From contig JAMWCG010000008.1 in assembly GCA_023818555.1 (NCBI GenBank), positions 1 to 12,744 on the forward strand: 12,744 nucleotides of DNA, written 5' to 3'. This DNA comes from Candidatus Omnitrophota bacterium. GTDB lineage: Bacteria; Omnitrophota; Gorgyraeia; DTHP01. The translations under genes and the position numbers were made by a program. The notes under the pieces were generated by a model. It did no database searches and was not told where the DNA came from. It saw nothing but the letters and a program-made list of their open reading frames with translations. How positions within the stretch are numbered: position 1 is the stretch's first letter; every line of letters begins with the position of its first letter. Below are positions 7,284-12,744 of the stretch, piece by piece.

Positions 7284-9048
7284 AAACAATTATCTCAGGG
7301 ACTATTTCTTTTAATTTTAGTCTGAGAAATTCCAAAATCTCTTCACTGGTAGAGAAGGAAAGACATTGTCGGGTAATCTCTTTTGCCTGGGTAATCGTGA
7401 TTGAGCGGATTACCTGTTTCACTTCAGGAATATTTACCGCACTCACACTGAATTCGTCCAATCCCATTCCTAAAAGTAGGGGAGTAAACAAAACTTCTCC
7501 TGCCATCTCTCCGCACATTCCCACCCAGATTCCCGCCTCGTGTGCGGAATCAATGATATTTTTAATGATTCTTAAAACTGCCGGATGCGCAGGTTCATAA
7601 AGATAAGCAATCTTCTCGTTTACCCTATCCACCGCCAGAGCATATTGAATTAAATCATTGGTTCCAATACTGAAAAAATCTACTTCTTTGGCTAAAATGT
7701 CACTGGTTACAGCAGCGGAAGGTACCTCAATCATTGCCCCCACTTCTATATCTTCATCAAATCGGATGTTTTTCTGCCGCAATTCTTCCTTTACCTCTTC
7801 TAAGATTCGGTTAGCCTGTTTCAATTCTTCTATACCTGAAATCAGTGGATACATAAGTCTAAGTTTCCCTTCTACCGAAGCGCGTAATATAGCCGAAAGT
7901 TGAGCCTTAAAGATATCCGGTCTTGCCAAACAGAACCTAATCGCACGCCATCCCATAAAAGGATTTATCTCATAAGGAATATCCAGTTGGGAGATAAACT
8001 TGTCTCCTCCTAAATCAAGGGTTCTAATCGTAACCGGATGGGGAGCCATCTGTATAGCCACTCTCCGGTAAGCCTCAAATTGTTCTTCCTCAGAAGGTAA
8101 ATCTTTTCTATTCATATAAAAATATTCTGTCCGATAAAGCCCAATCCCAAAGGCACCATGAGCAATAACTGAAGGAATCTCCTGGGGAGATTCAATATTG
8201 GCTGCAATCTTCACCCGATATCCATCAAGGGTTTCTGCGGGAAGTTCTTTTAAGCCCTCTAATCTATGGATAAATTCTTCAAACTTCAGTAATTCTTCCT
8301 GATATTTCTTTATTGTCTCTTCCCGAGGATTTATGATTACTGAACCATCGTTACCATTAACGATGAGATAATCTCCTTTTTTCACCAAACGACTGACCTT
8401 CTCTAACCCAACCACCGCGGGAATTTCCAGTGACTTTGCCATAATGGCGGTGTGAGAGGTTCGTCCTCCAATATCGGTAACAAAACCGAGAACATTTTCT
8501 TTGTGCATTAACGCAGTATCCGAAGGAGAAAGGTTATACGCTACCACAATTACTTTTTCCTTCAATTTACTTAAATCCTGGCGCTGTTGTCCAATAAGAT
8601 GACGCAAGATTCTTTTCCCCACATCGTCTATATCACTAATCCTATCCCGTAAATACTCATCATCCATTTTGGAAAATACTTTTATATACTTCTTAATCAC
8701 ATCCACCAGGATATATTCCACGATAAATTTCTCCTTCCGCAAACGTGAAATCACTTCTTCCAAGAACATCTTATCTTCCAGAAGAAGGAGATGAGCATTG
8801 AATATCTCAGCATGTTCATAACTCATCTCTTCCGCAATCTTTTTCTGAATCTCCAAAATTTCTTTCCTGGTCTGAATGAGTGCATCTTCCAAGCGGGCTA
8901 TTTCATTGGGTAGGTCCTCATCAGAAATCTGTCTACGAGGAACAGTGGGTTCTTCCATTTCCATAAGAAAAGCCTGCCCCATTGCTATGCCTGGTGAAGC
9001 AGGAATGCCTTTCAAAATCTTTTCTTCTTTGATTATTTCTTCTCCCAT
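7282..9048 (-). CDS. ptsI: Phosphoenolpyruvate-protein phosphotransferase (PTS enzyme I)
   Basis: Cytosolic enzyme that takes phosphate from PEP onto a histidine and passes it to HPr. The 588-residue length is usual. In order: the N-terminal KGIPASPGIAMG (13-24), a helical HPr-binding domain (about 35-150), the phosphohistidine motif GGRTSHTAIMAKS (194-206) with His199, then the PEP-binding barrel with GLYRTEYFYM, RTLDLGGDK, GWRAIRF, MIEVPSA, SIGTNDLIQY and the C-terminal GMCGEMAG with the catalytic cysteine. It lies four bases after ptsH. No EIIA, EIIB or EIIC gene is present in the window, so the phosphorelay may serve regulation or components encoded elsewhere. About ten residues precede the usual EI start. 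The ribosome site is poor, and a TTG at codon 12 is an alternative start I consider less likely. Confidence 0.96.
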   Translation of the reverse strand: MGEEIIKEEKILKGIPASPGIAMGQAFLMEMEEPTVPRRQISDEDLPNEIARLEDALIQTRKEILEIQKKIAEEMSYEHAEIFNAHLLLLEDKMFLEEVISRLRKEKFIVEYILVDVIKKYIKVFSKMDDEYLRDRISDIDDVGKRILRHLIGQQRQDLSKLKEKVIVVAYNLSPSDTALMHKENVLGFVTDIGGRTSHTAIMAKSLEIPAVVGLEKVSRLVKKGDYLIVNGNDGSVIINPREETIKKYQEELLKFEEFIHRLEGLKELPAETLDGYRVKIAANIESPQEIPSVIAHGAFGIGLYRTEYFYMNRKDLPSEEEQFEAYRRVAIQMAPHPVTIRTLDLGGDKFISQLDIPYEINPFMGWRAIRFCLARPDIFKAQLSAILRASVEGKLRLMYPLISGIEELKQANRILEEVKEELRQKNIRFDEDIEVGAMIEVPSAAVTSDILAKEVDFFSIGTNDLIQYALAVDRVNEKIAYLYEPAHPAVLRIIKNIIDSAHEAGIWVGMCGEMAGEVLFTPLLLGMGLDEFSVSAVNIPEVKQVIRSITITQAKEITRQCLSFSTSEEILEFLRLKLKEIVPEIIV

Positions 9049-9052
9049 CTTT

Positions 9053-9331
9053 TCATTTAATTAACTGCGGCTCTTCTTCTAAGATTATCCTTTCTAAGGC
9101 AATGATCGCTCTTTCTGCATCCTCCCCTTCCGCTTCAATGAGTATTTCTGACCCCGGTCCTATTTCCAGCATAAGAATCCCCATAATAGATTTGCCATTG
9201 GCGGATAAACTTCCTTTACGCACAGTGATATTGGCATCAAACTTGTTGGCTATCTGGACAAAAAGAGCCGCGGGCCGAGCATGGAGACCCTGTTTATTTT
9301 TCACCACTATCTTTTTCTTTATTTTTTTCAT
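9053..9331 (-). CDS. ptsH: HPr phosphocarrier protein
   Basis: Small cytosolic phosphocarrier of 92 residues that accepts phosphate from enzyme I. The active-site motif KQGLHARPA (13-21) gives His17. KSIMG (47-51) contains Ser48, equivalent to the regulatory Ser46 phosphorylated by HPr kinase in Firmicutes and many Gram-negative bacteria, so kinase control is plausible although no hprK lies in the window. The N-terminus is unusually lysine-rich (MKKIKKKIVVKNK). The start has no recognisable Shine-Dalgarno in the 24 bases after the GH57 stop. ptsI follows after four bases, the usual ptsHI pairing. Confidence 0.95.
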   Translation of the reverse strand: MKKIKKKIVVKNKQGLHARPAALFVQIANKFDANITVRKGSLSANGKSIMGILMLEIGPGSEILIEAEGEDAERAIIALERIILEEEPQLIK

Positions 9332-9355
9332 TGATACTGAACAACATGAATAAAA

Positions 9356-11353
9356 TTAATCCTCTATTCCAAAGCTTCCTGATATTTTCCATTCTTGACT
9401 TGGCTCAGAAATTATATCCGTAACAAAAAAAATCCCTAATTCTTGATAATTTTTTTCAAAACCAGTCTCTGTCTCATAAACTGTCTCTACGGGATAATAC
9501 CAGATTTCCCCTAATTTATCCCAATCCATTCCTATTTCTATCCCAAACCAAGAATCGGTAATTGCAATATGGTTACCCGATTTCCTTTCTCCTCCCAGCG
9601 AAAGAGTATTATCCCAAAGAGAAAAATTATATTCTATCCCTAGTTTCCCCTCCCAGAGATATTTTGACTGATTATGGATTAAATATTGATAATCTACTCT
9701 CTTCTTCCCTGCTTCTATGCTCAACACCTTCTTCACTGCAAAAGGAAGCCCATCTAATAAAATTCTTTTTAAGAAAGTCATCTCTAAAAAATCCTCTCCT
9801 TCATTAATAGATTGAACAACATAGCTACTTATAATCTGTTCTCTCTCTTTATAATCTCCTTTTAAAAATTCTTCTCGGGAAAGACTGTGGGACAGGAAAT
9901 ATTCTAATAAACATCCTTTACGATAACGGTCATATATTAGAAAGTCGCTCCATTCCTTGGGAATAGTTTTTTCTATGTCATGGATACTGGATGTGCTCTG
10001 AATTTGCCCCAAACTACTTCCCTTAGCCTGCAGAACTTTTTCTCTGATTTTCTCATGATACTTTTCTTTTCTCCGGGAGAGTGTATTTACCAGATTGATT
10101 GCTTTCTCTCGGTAGTCAAGTTCATATATACCTGCCTTTTCTTCCGGGTCTATATAAATCTTCACTGATCTATTATCCACAATTATTTCGCTCCTTCCAT
10201 CGCCATCAAAATCTTCCATTTTATAATTACATCTCTTACCTTCAGAATCGGATAATATATCCACTTTATTTTCTGCTTTAATGAGATGGTGATAAATACT
10301 GTATCGCAAATGATTGAGATAGAGTCCACCAAAAACTCCATGCCAATAACTATCGTTATTCTGAGCCATATAAAGATAAAGTTTTGCTTCTTCAAGCTCT
10401 AAATTCTTAATTTTTGATTTTGCATTTTGAATCTTCTTACTTACCTCAAGCATCCTTTTATGCATATGATTTGCTTCCGGATATTTTGCTAAAAAGTTTC
10501 TAAAATATCCATTTGACCACTCAAGCATTTCATCATAACTTGCGCAGGGTAAATAAATCATTTCTGTCGGAGAATTTTTATCTATATATTCACTAAAGTT
10601 AATCATCTCAAGCCAATCTCCATTCTTCTCCAAAGCCGAGAAAAAATTTTCCAGCCATTTCTCCTCATATACCCACTTATGGGTCCCTGGCCAGAGACCA
10701 AATTTCTCTCCATCATCAGCAAAGGTAATTGCTTTTCTACCATTTTCATAAGCATCTCTCAAATACCTTATAGATTCCTCAGGAAGTTTGAAAGGTAGAG
10801 CGTAACGAAGAAATTTTGCACCAGGAAAAATCTTCAGCACTGCCTTTGCATATTCTGTATTATAGTATCCCCAAAGTTCTTCCCGTTTTTTCCCTGCTTT
10901 CTCAAAATGGGTATCATCAACAATCGTATATTCTATCTCTGCTTCGCTAAAGGTCCGGGGTAAATCTGGTTCCCATACTCTTTCTGTAAGCCAAGCCCCC
11001 CGTGGTTTTGTCCCCCAAAGCGAAATCATCTTATCGTTTAAAAGTTTTATCTGCCCTATTCTATCTTCCTCAGATAAAAGGACTAAAATTGGCTCATAAT
11101 ATCCTGCAGAAAGAATCTCAACCTGTTTTTTCTCTACCAATTTCTTTATCTGCAAAATAAATTCAGGTTTATACTTCTCTATCCAATCCAAGAGACTGCC
11201 TGAGTAATGTAAAGAAATTTTTATCGCAGGATGTTTCTCTAAAACTTTTATAAAAGGAAGATAGGCGTTATTGAATGCCATCTCAAAAATATGGTCGAAA
11301 TTCCCCACTGGTTGATGACAATGCACCGCCATCAGGAAGTTCATCTTCTCCAT
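9356..11353 (-). CDS. Glycoside hydrolase family 57 enzyme, 4-alpha-glucanotransferase/alpha-amylase-like
   Basis: Retaining alpha-glucan-active enzyme, probably acting on glycogen or maltodextrin; no signal peptide is visible, so it should be cytosolic. The GH57 motifs are clear: HCHQP (11-15), WLTERVWEP (121-129) with the predicted nucleophile Glu124, and FADDGEKFG (211-219) with the predicted acid/base Asp214. These nearly match Glu123 and Asp214 of the Thermococcus litoralis 4-alpha-glucanotransferase. QNNDSYWHGVFGGLYLNHLR (331-350) and ELDYREKAINLVNTLSRR (411-428) match the C-terminal beta domains of that subgroup. DFDGDG (381-386) is a possible calcium loop. The 665-residue length fits. 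Transferase versus hydrolase cannot be decided from sequence. Residues of about 308-317 (QNAKSKIKN region) look like an insertion derived from a short repeat. The start lies two bases after the yvcK stop. Confidence 0.92.
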   Translation of the reverse strand: MEKMNFLMAVHCHQPVGNFDHIFEMAFNNAYLPFIKVLEKHPAIKISLHYSGSLLDWIEKYKPEFILQIKKLVEKKQVEILSAGYYEPILVLLSEEDRIGQIKLLNDKMISLWGTKPRGAWLTERVWEPDLPRTFSEAEIEYTIVDDTHFEKAGKKREELWGYYNTEYAKAVLKIFPGAKFLRYALPFKLPEESIRYLRDAYENGRKAITFADDGEKFGLWPGTHKWVYEEKWLENFFSALEKNGDWLEMINFSEYIDKNSPTEMIYLPCASYDEMLEWSNGYFRNFLAKYPEANHMHKRMLEVSKKIQNAKSKIKNLELEEAKLYLYMAQNNDSYWHGVFGGLYLNHLRYSIYHHLIKAENKVDILSDSEGKRCNYKMEDFDGDGRSEIIVDNRSVKIYIDPEEKAGIYELDYREKAINLVNTLSRRKEKYHEKIREKVLQAKGSSLGQIQSTSSIHDIEKTIPKEWSDFLIYDRYRKGCLLEYFLSHSLSREEFLKGDYKEREQIISSYVVQSINEGEDFLEMTFLKRILLDGLPFAVKKVLSIEAGKKRVDYQYLIHNQSKYLWEGKLGIEYNFSLWDNTLSLGGERKSGNHIAITDSWFGIEIGMDWDKLGEIWYYPVETVYETETGFEKNYQELGIFFVTDIISEPSQEWKISGSFGIED
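10402..10432 (-). repeat. Short A-rich repeat-like sequence carried in frame inside the GH57 gene
   Basis: The minus strand reads ATTCAAAATGCAAAATC and then AAAAATTAAGAAT, built from repeated CAAAAT/AAAATTC-type units. It encodes QNAKSKIKN. Similar CAAAATGCAAAATTCAAAAT mini-repeats are familiar to me as intergenic elements in many AT-rich bacterial genomes. Family relatives run directly from the VSKK-like helix into the EEAK-like one, so the segment looks inserted. No second copy was seen in this window, so the repeat assignment rests on recall of the pattern. Confidence 0.45.
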
Positions 11354-11355
11354 CG

Positions 11356-12600
11356 TTAAATCCCCTTCTTAAGTGAAATCAACAAATCCATAATACACCT
11401 TGCCAATTTATCAGGACTATGTCTGACAAAATTGGTAGTACTAACCACATCTTCCTCTATCACTCTATAACCCCAGTCTCTGATTTTTGCAGAATCATTT
11501 CTTACCGGATAAGCATTCTCTTCTTTATATTTTTCCTGAAGTAAAAGAGGTATCGGAGCGGTGTTTACAATACAATAGTCAATTATCCGGGGATGGGTAT
11601 GTTCAATGATTGTTTTTACATGGTCCGAAGCGGAATAATTATCGGTTTCTCCGGACTGAGTCATTACATTACAGACATATATCTTTATCGCTTTCGCCCG
11701 CAAAATTGCCTCCGTCACCCCCCGTACAAGTAGATTGGGTAAAACAGAGGTATATAGGCTGCCCGGTCCCAAGATTATTGCCTCTGCTTCATAGATCGCT
11801 TTCAGGGCTTCTTCTGTAGGATTGCATTCCATAGGGTTAAGATAGAGTTTTCTAATGGGAATTCCTCGATTGGGAATTTTTGATTCACCGATTGTCTTTG
11901 TCCCGTCGGTATGCTCAGCAATTAGTTTTATCTTATGGAGAGTAGAAGGGACAACTTGGCCGCGTATGGCTAATACTTTGCTTGATTCCTTTATGGCTTT
12001 TTCAAAATCTCCAGTAACTTTGGAAAGAGCAGTGATAAAAAGGTTACCGAAATTATGGCCCCTCAATTCAGAGTTATCTTCAAAACGGAATTGAAACAGT
12101 TCGCGCATTAAGGGTTCCGCATCGGCAAGGGCAACCAGACAGTTTCTAATATCTCCGGGAGGCAATAGATCAAATTGTTCCCTTATTCTCCCCGAACTGC
12201 CTCCATCATCAGCTACCGTAACAATCGCAGTGATATTGGAAGTATATTCCTTAATCCCCTGCAGGAGAACAGAGAGACCGGTTCCTCCCCCAATCGCTGC
12301 AATACGCGGACCTTTCTGTAATTGCCTCTTCTGATAGAGAATATCCACTAATTCCTTTTTTCTTTCCGGCAGTAAAATACTGATGAATGATTTGACCATA
12401 TACTTTATTCCTAAGGTTAACAAAACTATTCCTAACAAAAGGAGCAAAGCGCCGATAAACATATTCAGATGGTCGTATTTAGAGACAACTTTAGCCGAAC
12501 CAATACCTACACAGAATATCCCCATAGCGCATAAAAATATCCAGCGTTTAATACGCATCCCCGGATATAACCATTTGAAAAGACGAAATATTTTTCTCAT
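11356..12600 (-). CDS. yvcK: YvcK/CofD-like protein (gluconeogenesis factor family) with N-terminal membrane anchor
   Basis: Member of the YvcK branch of the CofD-like family. In Bacillus subtilis YvcK binds UDP-GlcNAc and is needed for growth and normal shape on gluconeogenic carbon sources. Numbered from the ATG at 12606, the visible motifs are AAIGGGTGLSVLL (103-115), VADDGGSSGR (131-140), GDIRNCLVAL (151-160), HNFGNL (184-189) and ILGPGSLYTSVLPNL towards the C-terminus. Unlike the soluble Bacillus protein of roughly 320 residues, it has an extra N-terminal 95 residues with two predicted membrane helices (about 22-40 and 48-72), so the domain is probably held at the inner membrane facing the cytoplasm. 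I prefer the ATG at 12600 (414 residues), six bases from AAAAGGA; the in-frame ATG at 12606 directly abuts that site. It is the first gene of the long unit. Confidence 0.93.
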   Translation of the reverse strand: MRKIFRLFKWLYPGMRIKRWIFLCAMGIFCVGIGSAKVVSKYDHLNMFIGALLLLLGIVLLTLGIKYMVKSFISILLPERKKELVDILYQKRQLQKGPRIAAIGGGTGLSVLLQGIKEYTSNITAIVTVADDGGSSGRIREQFDLLPPGDIRNCLVALADAEPLMRELFQFRFEDNSELRGHNFGNLFITALSKVTGDFEKAIKESSKVLAIRGQVVPSTLHKIKLIAEHTDGTKTIGESKIPNRGIPIRKLYLNPMECNPTEEALKAIYEAEAIILGPGSLYTSVLPNLLVRGVTEAILRAKAIKIYVCNVMTQSGETDNYSASDHVKTIIEHTHPRIIDYCIVNTAPIPLLLQEKYKEENAYPVRNDSAKIRDWGYRVIEEDVVSTTNFVRHSPDKLARCIMDLLISLKKGI

Positions 12601-12606
12601 CACCAT

Positions 12607-12613
12607 TCCTTTT
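12607..12613 (-). promoter_or_regulatory. Shine-Dalgarno of yvcK
   Basis: AAAAGGA on the minus strand ends six bases before the ATG at 12600 and directly touches the in-frame ATG at 12606. The spacing favours 12600 as the initiation codon. Confidence 0.65.
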
Positions 12614-12614
12614 G

Positions 12615-12650
12615 AGAATAGATTATATCATTGTAGAACAAAAAAATAAA
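12615..12650 (-). promoter_or_regulatory. Predicted sigma70-type promoter with extended -10, start of the long operon
   Basis: The minus strand has a perfect TATAAT at 12627-12622 preceded by TGA, giving the extended -10 element TGnTATAAT. A weak -35 (TTTATT, three of six matches) lies at 12650-12645 with a 17-base spacer. The sequence further upstream (to about 12660) is almost pure A/T, as in an UP element. The predicted transcript would start near 12615, giving a leader of only about 10-15 bases before yvcK. Confidence 0.65.
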
Positions 12651-12678
12651 TTAAAAAATTATGGAGAGGGAATCTATC

Positions 12679-12744
12679 CTATAGGGGGTCTATATGAACT
12701 ATAGCATAAATCCTCAGTCTTTCCTTCAGTTTGTTTTCCACTTC
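12679..12744 (-). CDS. C-terminal fragment of a probable cation diffusion facilitator transporter
   Basis: A minus-strand frame is open from the window edge to a TAG at 12681-12679 and encodes 21 residues: EVENKLKERL followed by RIYAIVHIDPL. An amphipathic helix (EVENKLKERL) followed by a strand ending VHIDP is the usual end of the cytoplasmic domain of CDF/ZitB/FieF metal-efflux proteins. The match rests on a short tail only. The rest of the gene lies beyond the right edge. It reads in the same direction as yvcK but is separated from it by a promoter-like region. Confidence 0.45.
   Translation of the reverse strand, partial: EVENKLKERLRIYAIVHIDPL

Noticed and set aside
11485..11517. NAYPVRNDSAK segment in YvcK, at first suspected to be an in-frame repeat insertion
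   Set aside because: It lines up without gaps against the usual YvcK pattern (Y-x-E-E-x-A-x-P-V-x-x-D), so it is most simply native sequence.
12628..12660. T-rich stretch after the CDF-like fragment (minus strand) as an intrinsic terminator
   Set aside because: The T-run is real, but I see no stable GC-rich hairpin directly before it; the tract is better explained as the A/T-rich upstream part of the yvcK promoter.
1..12744. CRISPR arrays, tRNA or rRNA genes, insertion sequences, transposases, integrase or attachment sites
   Set aside because: None was recognised on either strand. The window is filled by protein-coding genes, and no flanking direct repeats were found around the R-M pair.

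Overview
The window looks like chromosome of a Gram-negative, AT-rich bacterium. Sampled stretches of the conserved genes run about 40-45% GC. An LptG-type lipopolysaccharide permease implies an outer membrane. The genes with thermophile or archaeal flavour (short-form adenosylhomocysteinase, GH57 glucanotransferase, bifunctional PGI/PMI, MjaI-type restriction enzyme) and the extreme gene packing fit an uncultured anaerobic lineage such as Omnitrophota or a neighbouring candidate phylum. That placement is inference and is not fixed by any marker gene here.

Layout. On the plus strand, bases 1-30 appear to be the last codons of an upstream gene, followed by lptG (36-1118). Everything else is on the minus strand and is read right to left. 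At the right edge, 12679-12744 is probably the C-terminal tail of a cation diffusion facilitator. A strong-looking extended -10 promoter (about 12615-12650) then starts a run of ten tightly packed genes: yvcK, a GH57 glucanotransferase-like enzyme, HPr (ptsH), enzyme I (ptsI), phosphoglucose/phosphomannose isomerase, a sugar-1-phosphate nucleotidyltransferase, metK, a DNA methyltransferase, an MjaI-family restriction endonuclease and ahcY. Gaps are 1-36 bases, or a 4-base overlap at metK/methyltransferase, so a single polycistronic unit of about 11 kb is likely. It ends one base from the convergent lptG stop, with no visible terminator. No gene-free stretch exceeds 300 bases.

How the genes fit together. 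The first half concerns carbon flow: YvcK (a central-carbon/cell-wall regulator in other bacteria), alpha-glucan processing, the PEP phosphorelay proteins HPr and EI without any EII, hexose-phosphate isomerisation and nucleotide-sugar formation. The second half concerns S-adenosylmethionine: MetK makes it, the DNA methyltransferase spends it, and AhcY removes the product S-adenosylhomocysteine. A restriction-modification pair is thus lodged between the synthesis and recycling genes of its own cofactor.

The most interesting points are four. (1) The R-M pair sits inside the metK-ahcY unit, with a start/stop overlap coupling the methyltransferase to metK. (2) The methyltransferase carries a C-terminal staphylococcal-nuclease-like domain that seems to have lost catalytic residues. 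(3) CTAG, the sequence cut by the founding member MjaI, occurs only once in the whole window by my reading. (4) A short repeat-like sequence seems to have been absorbed in frame into the GH57 gene.
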